Source: Deinococcus cellulosilyticus NBRC 106333 = KACC 11606 (GTDB lineage Bacteria; Deinococcota; Deinococci; Deinococcales; Deinococcaceae). From it: a stretch of DNA of 64,000 bases. Below the pieces are notes generated by a model. That model searched no databases. It was not told the DNA's origin and worked only from the letters and a program-made list of their open reading frames with translations. The position numbers were made by a program, and so were the translations under genes. The stretch covers positions 248,001-312,000 of the forward strand of contig NZ_BJXB01000002.1 in the NCBI RefSeq assembly GCF_007990775.1, read 5' to 3'. Of the stretch, positions 28,742 to 36,417 are shown piece by piece (the first letter of the stretch is position 1; every line of letters begins with the position of its first letter).

Positions 28742-28826
28742 ACCCACCAGATGAGAAGAACATCAGGGTTTGACACGAGAATGGGGTGGGCCAGCACCCC
28801 CTCCCTGCAATACACATTTGATGTTC

Positions 28827-29477
28827 TTAACTGACCAGAGCACCGTCCAGCAGCCGCAAAATCCGGTCTGCCTTCTCAGCAAGCGGCTGATCGTGGGTGA
28901 CCAGCAAAACCCCTGATCCCCGTTCACGGGCCAGTTCCAGCAGCAAACGCATCACTTCCTGGGTGTTGTGCTGGTCGAGGTTTCCAGTGGGTTCATCGGC
29001 AAGAATCACTGATGGACGGTTGAGGACCGCACGAACCAGGGCCACCCGCTGCCTCTCCCCTCCGGAAAGCTGAGAGGGATAGTGCTGCAGGCGGTGCGCC
29101 AGACCCACACGAGCAAGAAGCTCCAGGGCTTCCTCCTGATCGTGCCGTGCCTGAATCCAGCTCGGGACCAGGGCATTGTGCAGCACCGTCAGGTCGCTGA
29201 GCAGGTAGTGCTGCTGGAAGACCAGACCAATGTGCTGGTTCCTCAGGCGGTCCAGAGGGGCTCCCCTCAGGGTGCTGACCTGGGACCCTCCCCACATCAC
29301 CTGTCCCTGGGTGGGGCGTTCGAGGCCTGCAAGCAGGTGCAGCAGTGTGCTTTTTCCACTTCCGGAAGGTCCGGTCAGGGCAACAACTTCTCCGGGGTTC
29401 AGCTGTAAGCTGACCCCTTTTAAAACCTCGGTGGTCCCGAAGGTGTGGTGGATTTCAACGGCTTGCAGCACAGACAC
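28827..29477 (-). CDS. ABC transporter ATP-binding protein (LolD/MacB type)
   Basis: 216 residues, GTG start. Complete nucleotide-binding domain: Walker A GPSGSGKST, Q-loop VFQQHYLLSDLTV, signature LSGGERQRVALVRA, Walker B VILADEPTGNLD and switch His in LLVTHDQ. Its closest type is the LolD/MacB/FtsE group that energises FtsX-like permeases. No permease is adjacent (CRP-family gene on one side, deoD on the other), so its partner is encoded elsewhere. A TAGGAT -10 lies 6 nt before the GTG. Confidence 0.85.
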   Translation of the reverse strand: MSVLQAVEIHHTFGTTEVLKGVSLQLNPGEVVALTGPSGSGKSTLLHLLAGLERPTQGQVMWGGSQVSTLRGAPLDRLRNQHIGLVFQQHYLLSDLTVLHNALVPSWIQARHDQEEALELLARVGLAHRLQHYPSQLSGGERQRVALVRAVLNRPSVILADEPTGNLDQHNTQEVMRLLLELARERGSGVLLVTHDQPLAEKADRILRLLDGALVS

Positions 29478-29483
29478 CGCATC

Positions 29484-29489
29484 ATCCTA
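29484..29489 (-). promoter_or_regulatory. Leaderless -10 box for the LolD-type ATPase
   Basis: Minus-strand TAGGAT, 6 nt before the GTG at 29477; divergent from the CRP-family promoter at 29625. Confidence 0.5.
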
Positions 29490-29624
29490 GCATGCTGCAG
29501 GGAAAAAACCAGTCCAAATGGGCGAAAGTCTAATCAGGTGCTCTGTGAAACCATCCAATGTGATCGTTTAGGCATCTGTTCGAGCGATTGGGCACAAATT
29601 TACCCATTTTTGCCAGAAGGTGTT

Positions 29625-29630
29625 TAGAAT
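29625..29630 (+). promoter_or_regulatory. Leaderless -10 box for the CRP/FNR regulator
   Basis: TAGAAT, 6 nt before the ATG at 29637; no clear -35. Confidence 0.6.
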
Positions 29631-29636
29631 AGGCTC

Positions 29637-30338
29637 ATGCAATCCAGCCAAGCCATCATGGACTTGCAAAACCAGACCCTTTTTGCTGACCTCCCCGAAG
29701 AGACCATCCAGCGCATTGCCCAGTCGGCGATCCTGCGCCATTACAGCGCCGGAAACGCCCTGTTCGATCAGGAGGAAAGCGGAGAAGCCCTTTACCTGAT
29801 CGTCAGTGGTGAGATTGGCATTGAGCATTACGGAGCCCTCGGGCAGGAACGGGTGATCAACCAGATGTACGCGCCGTGCATTGTGGGCGAGGTGGCGGTG
29901 CTGACCCACGTTCCACGCACGGCCACAGCACGCTGCCTCACTGCGGTGCGCTGCTATGTGATCTACCGGGACATCTTCAAGGAACTGAGTCGCAAGTATC
30001 CGCAAATCTTATGGAACCTCGCCAGCATTCTCGCAGAGCGCCTCACCCAGACCAACCGGGACCTCACCATGCGCACCTTTGCCAACGCCGAGACGTGGAT
30101 TGCCTACACCCTGCACTCCATGTTCGAGGAGCGTCACCGCAAGAACGTGCCCAAACACAACGAGCTTCCGGTCACGCACGCGGATCTGGCAAGGCGCAGC
30201 GGAAACAGCCGTGAAACCATCACCCGAACCCTCAAGAAACTCGAAGAGGTCGGCGTGGTGAAGACCCACCCCCGCATGATCAAGATCCTCAACGCAGAGG
30301 AACTTGAAGCCCTCGCCAACGACCTGGGCGACTTCTAA
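29637..30338 (+). CDS. CRP/FNR family transcriptional regulator
   Basis: 233 residues. N-terminal cyclic-nucleotide-type beta barrel (LFDQEESGEALYLIVSGEIGIEHYG ... VGEVAVLTHVPRTATARCLTAVRCYVI), a dimerisation helix, and a Crp-type HTH in LPVTHADLARRSGNSRETITRTLKKLEEVGVVKTH. No N-terminal FNR-type cysteine cluster, so not an oxygen sensor of that kind. The RTATARCLT position corresponds to the cAMP-contact region of CRP. It may correspond to the stress regulator DdrI of Deinococcus radiodurans; that is inference. Its stop overlaps the convergent queG stop by 4 nt. Confidence 0.88.
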   Translation: MQSSQAIMDLQNQTLFADLPEETIQRIAQSAILRHYSAGNALFDQEESGEALYLIVSGEIGIEHYGALGQERVINQMYAPCIVGEVAVLTHVPRTATARCLTAVRCYVIYRDIFKELSRKYPQILWNLASILAERLTQTNRDLTMRTFANAETWIAYTLHSMFEERHRKNVPKHNELPVTHADLARRSGNSRETITRTLKKLEEVGVVKTHPRMIKILNAEELEALANDLGDF

Positions 30339-31441
30339 ATTTTTGCAAGCTGTCTGCTGGCCTCCTGCCTGACCTCTTCCTGGGGATCTTGCAGGAGGTT
30401 TTCGATTGCAGAAAGGGACTGTTTTTCTTCAAATTGTCCAAGGGCCCACGCAGCAGAGGCCCTCACCTCCCAGGCTTCATCCTGCGCTCCTTTGAGGACC
30501 AGAGCAAGGTGCAGTGGGTCCCTCAGGTTGCCCAGTACCATCAGGGCATTGCGGGCCATACCCTTGCGTCTGGGTCTGGAAAAAGCCGTGTGGGCAAACC
30601 TGCGGTCAAAATCCCGGTTGGACCCCTCAAAAAACACCGAAAGGTCGGGATGGGCCAGTTCTGGATTGGGAATGAGGTTTCGTGAAACGGCACCGGCCTT
30701 GATGCTCCAGGGGCAGACCTCCAGGCAATGGTCACACCCAAAAAGCCAGGACCCCATTCCTGAACGAAACTCCTGGGGGATGGGTCCCCGGTGTTCAATG
30801 GTCAGATAAGAGATGCACCGTCTGGAATCAATCACCCGTCCCTCCTGAATGGCCGAGGTGGGGCAGGCATTGACACAGGCCTGACAGCGTCCACAGCGGT
30901 CCACATGTCTCCCCTGCTCTTCCATTTCCAGATCGGTCAGCAGAACCGCAAGGGTCACAAAGGCCCCGAGTTTCTGGGAGATCATCATGCCACTTTTGCC
31001 CTGCCACCCGAGAAAAGCCCTGGATGACAGTTCCCTTTCCATGATGGGGGCATAATCCACACACCCCCTGCTGCGAACGCCAAGCTGGGTTGCTGTTTCT
31101 TCCAGGTCTCTGAGCAGGGGTTCAATCTGGCCGTGGTAATCAGGGGTCCAGGCGTAACGGGCCACCCGCCCGACCCGCACCCCTCCTGCAGGAACCTCCA
31201 GATCAGGAAAAGCATGGGAGATGCCCAGCACCAGCACACTTCTGGCTCCGGAGAGGGTGGTGGTCAGGTCATTTCTGCGCACAAGTTGCCGCTCCAGATA
31301 ATCCATCCCAGCATGGAATCCCTTTTCCAGCCACTGCTGGTAACGGGTGGTGGCCTCTGGAGGGGTGGTGGCCACAGCCCACCCGGCCACATCAAATCCA
31401 AGTTCCAGTGCTTTTTCCAGAAGGAGGTCCTGCCTGTTCAC
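30335..31441 (-). CDS. queG: Epoxyqueuosine reductase (QueG)
   Basis: 368 residues, GTG start. Cobalamin-dependent reduction of epoxyqueuosine to queuosine in tRNA. Shows the catalytic Asp segment RSRGCVDYAPIMERELS, two [4Fe-4S] clusters (CGRCQACVNACPTSAI and CDHCLEVCPW) and the C-terminal HEAT-like extension EVRASAAWALGQFE. A TATCCT -10 lies 7 nt before the GTG, fitting a leaderless mRNA. No other queuosine genes are near. Confidence 0.93.
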   Translation of the reverse strand: MNRQDLLLEKALELGFDVAGWAVATTPPEATTRYQQWLEKGFHAGMDYLERQLVRRNDLTTTLSGARSVLVLGISHAFPDLEVPAGGVRVGRVARYAWTPDYHGQIEPLLRDLEETATQLGVRSRGCVDYAPIMERELSSRAFLGWQGKSGMMISQKLGAFVTLAVLLTDLEMEEQGRHVDRCGRCQACVNACPTSAIQEGRVIDSRRCISYLTIEHRGPIPQEFRSGMGSWLFGCDHCLEVCPWSIKAGAVSRNLIPNPELAHPDLSVFFEGSNRDFDRRFAHTAFSRPRRKGMARNALMVLGNLRDPLHLALVLKGAQDEAWEVRASAAWALGQFEEKQSLSAIENLLQDPQEEVRQEASRQLAKI

Positions 31442-31448
31442 GGAAAAC

Positions 31449-31454
31449 AGGATA
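31449..31454 (-). promoter_or_regulatory. Leaderless -10 box for queG
   Basis: Minus-strand TATCCT, 7 nt before the GTG at 31441. Confidence 0.5.
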
Positions 31455-31593
31455 CAGGAATGGGGTTGTGCGGGGGTTAGAAGGTTTTGCCGAGAACCGA
31501 GTGCCGAGAGCGCAAGATGCTGAAGCCAAAGCTTGATGTCACGTGGCTGATGGCTTCTTTAGACACCTCCGACGCCGTGCGAAGTTTCAATGT

Positions 31594-31599
31594 TACAAT
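31594..31599 (+). promoter_or_regulatory. Leaderless extended -10 for the chorismate mutase gene
   Basis: TGTTACAAT (TGn-extended -10), TACAAT ending 6 nt before the ATG at 31606. Confidence 0.65.
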
Positions 31600-31605
31600 C
31601 ACCCC

Positions 31606-31971
31606 ATGATGCGCGGGATTCGCGGTGCCACCACCGTCACTGAAAACACCTCTGAAGCCATTCACGAAGCCACAACCGAGCTGCTGCAAAAAATGCTGGA
31701 CAGCAACGATGTGGAATTTGAAAACATCTGCTCCATCATCTTCACCGTCACGCCAGACATCAACGCTGCCTTTCCAGCAGAAGCTGCACGGGCCATTGGC
31801 ATGACCACTGTTCCCCTGTTGAACGCACTGGAAATTCCGGTTCCTGGACGCCTGCAGAAGGCCATCCGTGTGATGATGCACGTGGAAACCCAGAAAAAGC
31901 AGGCAGAAGTCAAACACATCTACCTGCGTGAAGCTGTGGTGCTGCGCCCTGACATTGCCAGCGCACAGTAA
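31606..31971 (+). CDS. aroH: Chorismate mutase, AroH class
   Basis: 121 residues from the ATG at 31606 (next codon is also ATG). Converts chorismate to prephenate for Phe/Tyr synthesis. Begins MMRGIRGATTVTENTSEAI, the AroH-class signature with the active-site Arg, followed by ICSIIFTVTPDINAAFPAEAAR and HVETQKKQAEVKHIYLREAVVLRPD. Length equals the Bacillus AroH trimer. The -10 box 6 nt upstream decides the start over a longer frame. Stands alone, with a perfect hairpin terminator. Confidence 0.93.
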   Translation: MMRGIRGATTVTENTSEAIHEATTELLQKMLDSNDVEFENICSIIFTVTPDINAAFPAEAARAIGMTTVPLLNALEIPVPGRLQKAIRVMMHVETQKKQAEVKHIYLREAVVLRPDIASAQ

Positions 31972-31984
31972 AAGCAGCGTTTAA

Positions 31985-32018
31985 ATGCCCCACTCCAGCT
32001 GGAGTGGGGCATCTTGGT
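31985..32018 (+). terminator. Terminator of the chorismate mutase gene
   Basis: Fully self-complementary 28-nt hairpin from ATGCCCCACTCCA to TGGAGTGGGGCAT (31985-32012), then CTTGGTTTT. Confidence 0.75.
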
Positions 32019-32085
32019 TTTCGTGGGCCTGTTGGCCAGGGGTCTGACCCTCAGCACCCAGTAACGCCCATCTCAGGTCCAGCTC

Positions 32086-32739
32086 TCAAACCCCTGCAGC
32101 AAACCGCTTCAACGCCTGCCTGTCGGTCAGGGGTTTGCCGTGCCCAAAAACCACCAGTGCAGGGTCCAGGGAGGCCAGGAGTCGGATGCTTTCTCTGCTC
32201 TGCTGCCGGTTGACGGTGTATTCGTCGGGCATTTCGTGCAGGCCAGGGCGCAGGGTGAAGGGGTTGAGGTTGCTGAGAACATCGCCTGCCACTGCAATCC
32301 CGTCTTTTTCCCGGAAGAAAATCACCGAGCCTGGTGTGTGCCCTGGTGCGTGTATGACCCTGAATCCAGCCACCTCATCTCCTTCCCTGAGGGGTCTGGA
32401 CACCGGGTGAGGGCGTCCCATCCAGGTTTTTTCCTGCACCCGGATGATCCAGCTTCTGGGGATCATGGGTTTTTTGCCTTCCATGACTTCCTGGTCTGCT
32501 TCATGGCAGGCCAGAGGAAGATTCAGCTGTTCGCAGAGGTGTTTTGCGGCCCCCTGGTGGTCGGGGTGCACGTGGGTCAGGGCCACCATGTCAGGCTTGT
32601 GGCCTTTCAGCTGGCGGATCAGGCGGACTGCGTCCCACTTGGTGGCGGTGTCAATCAGGACGTTTCCCATCAGGTAGGTGTTGATGGTGAAACTGGGAAA
32701 ACTGGGGAGCAGGTGCAGGTCTTCAGCGATTTTGATCAT
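32086..32739 (-). CDS. Metallo-beta-lactamase-fold hydrolase
   Basis: 217 residues from the ATG at 32739 (GGAGG 6 nt ahead). Binuclear zinc hydrolase: THVHPDHQGAA (HxHxDH), the His in IHAPGHTPGSV, Asp in VAGDVL and the final His in VVFGHGKPL. Substrate unknown; glyoxalase II-like, lactonase or quorum-quenching roles are all possible. It overlaps the TetR gene by 17 nt, so it is probably the main target of that regulator. Confidence 0.85.
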   Translation of the reverse strand: MIKIAEDLHLLPSFPSFTINTYLMGNVLIDTATKWDAVRLIRQLKGHKPDMVALTHVHPDHQGAAKHLCEQLNLPLACHEADQEVMEGKKPMIPRSWIIRVQEKTWMGRPHPVSRPLREGDEVAGFRVIHAPGHTPGSVIFFREKDGIAVAGDVLSNLNPFTLRPGLHEMPDEYTVNRQQSRESIRLLASLDPALVVFGHGKPLTDRQALKRFAAGV

Positions 32740-33298
32740 GTTGGGCCTCCAACAGGGCAATGAGCGCACCTGATGTGGTGTGCAAGGGTTCCAGGCTTTT
32801 GTGGACTCGGCACAGCATGAGGGCACCTTCCAGGCTGGAAAGCAGGAGGGGAGAAAGGTGCTCAGGGAGGCCATGGGCCCTGAGTGCCCCAGCAATGCCC
32901 TCCTGCCAGTTTTGAAACACCTGATGGCAGGCCTCCTGCAGGGTGGTTTGTTCGGGCTGGAGGGTTGCAGCAACACTGGCAATGGGACATCCCTGGGTGT
33001 AGTTGCTGGAGACCAGCAGGTGTTCAAAGTGGGTCAGGATGGCTCTGAATCCTCCGATCAGGCCGTGTTCCTGCAGGGTCTGGGCAATCAGCAGGCTGTA
33101 CCTCTGTCCAACCTGGTGCAGGGCATCTGCAGCAAGTTGCTCTTTGCCCTCCGGGAAGTAGTAATAGAGGGAACCTTTTGGGGCCTGACTGGTCTGGAGG
33201 ATCTGATCAAGACCTGTGGCTGCGTAGCCCTGTTGTTGCAGCAGGAGTGCAGTGGTGTCCATCAGTTTCTGTTTTGCATCGGATTTGCGGGGGGACAT
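32723..33298 (-). CDS. TetR/AcrR family transcriptional repressor
   Basis: 191 residues. N-terminal HTH: AKQKLMDTTALLLQQQGYAATGLDQIL, then QAPKGSLYYYFPEGKEQLAADAL, the classic TetR recognition helix region; the C-terminal helical ligand domain resembles the YcdC/LmrA-type group. First gene of a two-gene operon with the metallo-hydrolase. A perfect -10 lies 6 nt before the ATG and a TATAG-N8-CTATA dyad sits within the promoter, so autoregulation is likely. Confidence 0.9.
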   Translation of the reverse strand: MSPRKSDAKQKLMDTTALLLQQQGYAATGLDQILQTSQAPKGSLYYYFPEGKEQLAADALHQVGQRYSLLIAQTLQEHGLIGGFRAILTHFEHLLVSSNYTQGCPIASVAATLQPEQTTLQEACHQVFQNWQEGIAGALRAHGLPEHLSPLLLSSLEGALMLCRVHKSLEPLHTTSGALIALLEAQHDQNR

Positions 33299-33304
33299 GT
33301 TTTT

Positions 33305-33333
33305 ATTATAGCGATCGGTCTATATAAATCAAG
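33305..33333 (-). promoter_or_regulatory. Promoter and operator of the TetR operon
   Basis: Minus strand -35 TTGATT, 16-nt spacer, -10 TATAAT (33310-33305), 6 nt before the ATG. The spacer carries TATAG-N8-CTATA (33307-33324) around CGATCG, a likely TetR operator. Confidence 0.7.
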
Positions 33334-33375
33334 CGGATTCCCACCCATCTTCCAGACTCCCAAAAACGGCTCGGA

Positions 33376-33381
33376 TAAACT
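33376..33381 (+). promoter_or_regulatory. Leaderless -10 box for the YyaL-type gene
   Basis: TAAACT, 6 nt before the ATG at 33388. Confidence 0.5.
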
Positions 33382-33387
33382 GGCCCC

Positions 33388-35439
33388 ATGACCAACCGAT
33401 TGAGCCTGGAAACCAGCCCTTATTTGAAACAACACGAAAACAACCCTGTAGACTGGTACCCCTGGGGCGAAGTAGCCTTCGAGAAAGCCCGCCAGGAAGA
33501 CCGCCCGATTCTGCTGAGCATTGGGTACTCCACCTGCCACTGGTGCCATGTGATGGCCCACGAATCCTTTGAAAACGAAGAAATTGCTGCCCTGATGAAC
33601 CAGTGGTTTGTCCCCATCAAGGTGGACCGTGAAGAGCGCCCGGATGTGGACGCCATTTACATGAGCGCAGTGCAGGCCATGACCGGATCGGGGGGGTGGC
33701 CCATGACCGTTTTTCTGACCCCCGACCTGCAACCCTTTTATGGAGGCACCTATTACCCTCCTGAAGATGCCTACGGACGCATGGGTTTTCGCAGGCTTCT
33801 GCATGCCATTCAGAATGCCTGGAGCACCAAACGGGATGAGGTTTTGACCAGTGCCCAGTCCCTGACAGACCACATCCGTTCTTCAAGCGTGCGGGAGGCC
33901 CGCAACAACGACCTGTCCCCTGAACATGCAGAAGTCACCATTGAAAACCTGCGCATGCGTTTCGACACCCAGTACGGCGGGTTTGGAGAAGCACCCAAAT
34001 TTCCTGGCCCGACCACCCTGGAATTTCTCTTGATGCATGCCCACAGAACCGGAAACCCAAAAGCCCTGGAGATGGTCACTTACACCCTGGAGCAGATGGC
34101 AAGAGGTGGCATTTTTGATCAACTGGGCGGAGGTTTCGCCCGCTACAGCGTGGACAGTGAATGGCTGGTCCCGCACTTTGAAAAAATGCTGTACGACAAT
34201 GCGCAACTGGCGCGTGTCTACCTGCATGCTTACCAGATCACCGGGTCTCCCCTGTTCCGGGAGATCACCGAGCGCACCCTCGATTACCTGATCCGGGAGA
34301 TGCTGTCTCCCGAGGGTGGTTTCTACAGTGCACAGGACGCCGATCAGGAAGGCATTGAGGGCAAGTTTTTTGTCTGGACCCCTCAGGAGTTCGACGAGGT
34401 GCTGGGCCAGGACAGCGAGATGCTCAAATTGCATTACGGGGTGACCCCTTATGGCAATTTCGAGGACCCCCACCACAGGGAGTTCGGGCGCAGAAATGTC
34501 CTCTCGGTGAAACGCAGGCTGGAAGACCTCGCAGAGGACTTCAATGTGAGCATTGAAGTGGTGCAGGACAAGGTGCTGCAGGCCAGACAGAAACTCTTCG
34601 AGGCCCGGGAACAGCGGGTCAAACCAGGCACAGATGACAAGGTCCTGACCTCCTGGAATGGTCTGGCCCTCGCAGCCTTTGCAGAAGCAGGACGGGTTCT
34701 GAACCGGCAAGATTACCTTGAAGTGGCCATCCGCAATGCGAAGTTTGTCCAGCAAAACCTGTGGATGTCAGACACCCTGCTTCACACGTACAAAGACGGG
34801 CAGGCCAGAATCTCGGGCCTTCTGGAGGACCATGCCCTTTATGCTCTGGGCCTGATCGAACTCTTCAAAGCCACAGGAGAACCTGAGCACCTGCAAATCG
34901 CCCAGAAACTCTGGAGCACCGTGAAATCGGAGTACTGGGACAGTGAATCTGCTGCCTTCTACAGCACCCCTGCCACCCAGAGTGACCTGATCACCCGCAG
35001 ACAGGAGTTTTTCGATGCTGCTGTGATCAGCGACAACGCCGCCTCGACCCTTCTTGCCCTGTGGATGGACCGTTACTTTCAGGACACGGAAGCACAACAG
35101 ATCGCAGAACGTGTGGTCTCCAGCAGCCTCGGGCAGATGCGCTCTTACGCCTCTGGCTTTGGGGGGATGTGGCAGGCTTTCGAGTTCCTGCAGGCAAAAC
35201 ACACCGAGGTGGTGGTGATGGGCTCTGCCGAACAGCGCAAACCCCTTGAAACGGTGCTGGCAGAATTCTACCTTCCCACCACAGCCCTCTCCCCTGCAGC
35301 TTCAGAATGGGGCCTGCCTGCACTGGAAGGCAGACTGGCCGAAGGGGTGGCTTATGTCTGTGAGAATTTCGCCTGCCAGTTGCCTGCCAGAGATCCTGAC
35401 ACCCTGAGGACCCAGTTGCAAAAGGTGCAGCAGCACTGA
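33388..35439 (+). CDS. Thioredoxin-domain protein of the YyaL/DUF255 family
   Basis: 683 residues. N-terminal thioredoxin-like DUF255 domain: SPYLKQHENNPVDWYPWGEVAF, then STCHWCHVMAHESFEN with a CxxC pair, VDREERPDVDAIY and GSGGWPMTVFLTPD. The rest is a six-hairpin (alpha/alpha)-barrel glycosidase-like region (GGIFDQLGGGFARYSVDSEW, TSWNGLALAAFAEA). Family members (bacterial YyaL, mammalian SPATA20) have no firmly established activity. Full length. Single-gene unit with its own terminator. Confidence 0.9.
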   Translation: MTNRLSLETSPYLKQHENNPVDWYPWGEVAFEKARQEDRPILLSIGYSTCHWCHVMAHESFENEEIAALMNQWFVPIKVDREERPDVDAIYMSAVQAMTGSGGWPMTVFLTPDLQPFYGGTYYPPEDAYGRMGFRRLLHAIQNAWSTKRDEVLTSAQSLTDHIRSSSVREARNNDLSPEHAEVTIENLRMRFDTQYGGFGEAPKFPGPTTLEFLLMHAHRTGNPKALEMVTYTLEQMARGGIFDQLGGGFARYSVDSEWLVPHFEKMLYDNAQLARVYLHAYQITGSPLFREITERTLDYLIREMLSPEGGFYSAQDADQEGIEGKFFVWTPQEFDEVLGQDSEMLKLHYGVTPYGNFEDPHHREFGRRNVLSVKRRLEDLAEDFNVSIEVVQDKVLQARQKLFEAREQRVKPGTDDKVLTSWNGLALAAFAEAGRVLNRQDYLEVAIRNAKFVQQNLWMSDTLLHTYKDGQARISGLLEDHALYALGLIELFKATGEPEHLQIAQKLWSTVKSEYWDSESAAFYSTPATQSDLITRRQEFFDAAVISDNAASTLLALWMDRYFQDTEAQQIAERVVSSSLGQMRSYASGFGGMWQAFEFLQAKHTEVVVMGSAEQRKPLETVLAEFYLPTTALSPAASEWGLPALEGRLAEGVAYVCENFACQLPARDPDTLRTQLQKVQQH

Positions 35440-35444
35440 AAAAG

Positions 35445-35475
35445 AAAGGCCACCTTGAGAACGGGGGGCCTTTTT
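35445..35475 (+). terminator. Terminator after the YyaL-type gene
   Basis: AAAGGCC ... GGCCTTT stem with a 15-nt loop and five T, just after the stop; convergent with bioB. Confidence 0.6.
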
Positions 35476-35487
35476 CTGCACGGTCCC

Positions 35488-36417
35488 TCAAACCAGGGTC
35501 AGGTTTAATTTCTCCAGCATCAGGTGGTCCTGGTGCAGGTCCGGGTTTGGAGCGGTGAGGAGTTTTTCACCCAGAAAAATGGAATTGGCCCCAGCCATGA
35601 AACACCACGCCTGCACAGGCTCGCCCATGCCTTCTCGGCCTGCAGAGAGGCGCACGAAGCTCGTGGGCATCAGGATGCGCGCCACGGCAACCGTGCGAAC
35701 CACTTCGGACCAGTCCAGAGCCCTGGAACCTTCCAGAGGGGTGCCTGGAGTGGCAATCAGGTGGTTGATCGGGACGGATTCCGGAGCGGGATTGAGCAGG
35801 GACAATTCCAGCAGAAAACGTGCCCGCTGTTCACGGTTTTCTCCCAGGCCCAGAATGCCTCCACAGCAGACTTTCATGCCTGCCTCCCGCACGTGATGCA
35901 GGGTGTTCAGGCGGTCCTGGTAGGTGCGGGTGGTGATGATCTCGCCATAGTGGTCGCTGGAAGTGTCGAGGTTGTGGTTGTAGTAGTCCAGTCCTGCTTC
36001 ACCAAGGGTGTGGGCTTGCTGGTCATCCAGGAGGCCCAGGGTGGCGCAGGTTTCGAGACCCAGGGCCTTGACCTCCCGCACCATTTCAGCCACCTGCTCC
36101 AGATCTTTGCCTTTGGGGGAACGCCATGCCGCTCCCATGCAGAAACGGCTCGCCCCCTGGCTTTTCGCATGGCGGGCAGCATCAAGCACGGCATCGATGT
36201 CCAGCAGTTTCTGGGACTTCACCCCTGTGTCATAGTGGGCAGACTGGGGGCAGTAAGCACAATCCTCAGGGCAACCCCCGGTCTTGATGGACAGGAGGGT
36301 GGAGGCCTGAATCTCCCCTGCCCTGAAATGCTGGCGGTGCACCTGGTGGGCCTGATGCACCAGATCCAGAAAGGGCATCTGGAAGAGGTCCAGCACCCTT
36401 TGCAGATCCTGGCTCAT
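35488..36417 (-). CDS. bioB: Biotin synthase (BioB)
   Basis: 309-residue radical-SAM enzyme that inserts sulfur into dethiobiotin. The radical-SAM cluster motif is in SIKTGGCPEDCAYCPQSAHY (CxxxCxxC); also GASRFCMGAAWR, YNHNLDTSSDHYG, VCCGGILGLGE and the FVRLSAGRE motif with the conserved Arg of the [2Fe-2S] site. Its ATG overlaps the stop of the upstream solute-binding-protein gene (ATGA), and the pair is preceded by a BirA-type operator, so expression should respond to biotin. bioA, bioD and bioF are not in this window. Confidence 0.96.
   Translation of the reverse strand: MSQDLQRVLDLFQMPFLDLVHQAHQVHRQHFRAGEIQASTLLSIKTGGCPEDCAYCPQSAHYDTGVKSQKLLDIDAVLDAARHAKSQGASRFCMGAAWRSPKGKDLEQVAEMVREVKALGLETCATLGLLDDQQAHTLGEAGLDYYNHNLDTSSDHYGEIITTRTYQDRLNTLHHVREAGMKVCCGGILGLGENREQRARFLLELSLLNPAPESVPINHLIATPGTPLEGSRALDWSEVVRTVAVARILMPTSFVRLSAGREGMGEPVQAWCFMAGANSIFLGEKLLTAPNPDLHQDHLMLEKLNLTLV

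Noticed and set aside
31477..31917. 146-codon minus-strand frame over the chorismate mutase gene
   Set aside because: The plus strand encodes an intact AroH with promoter and terminator.
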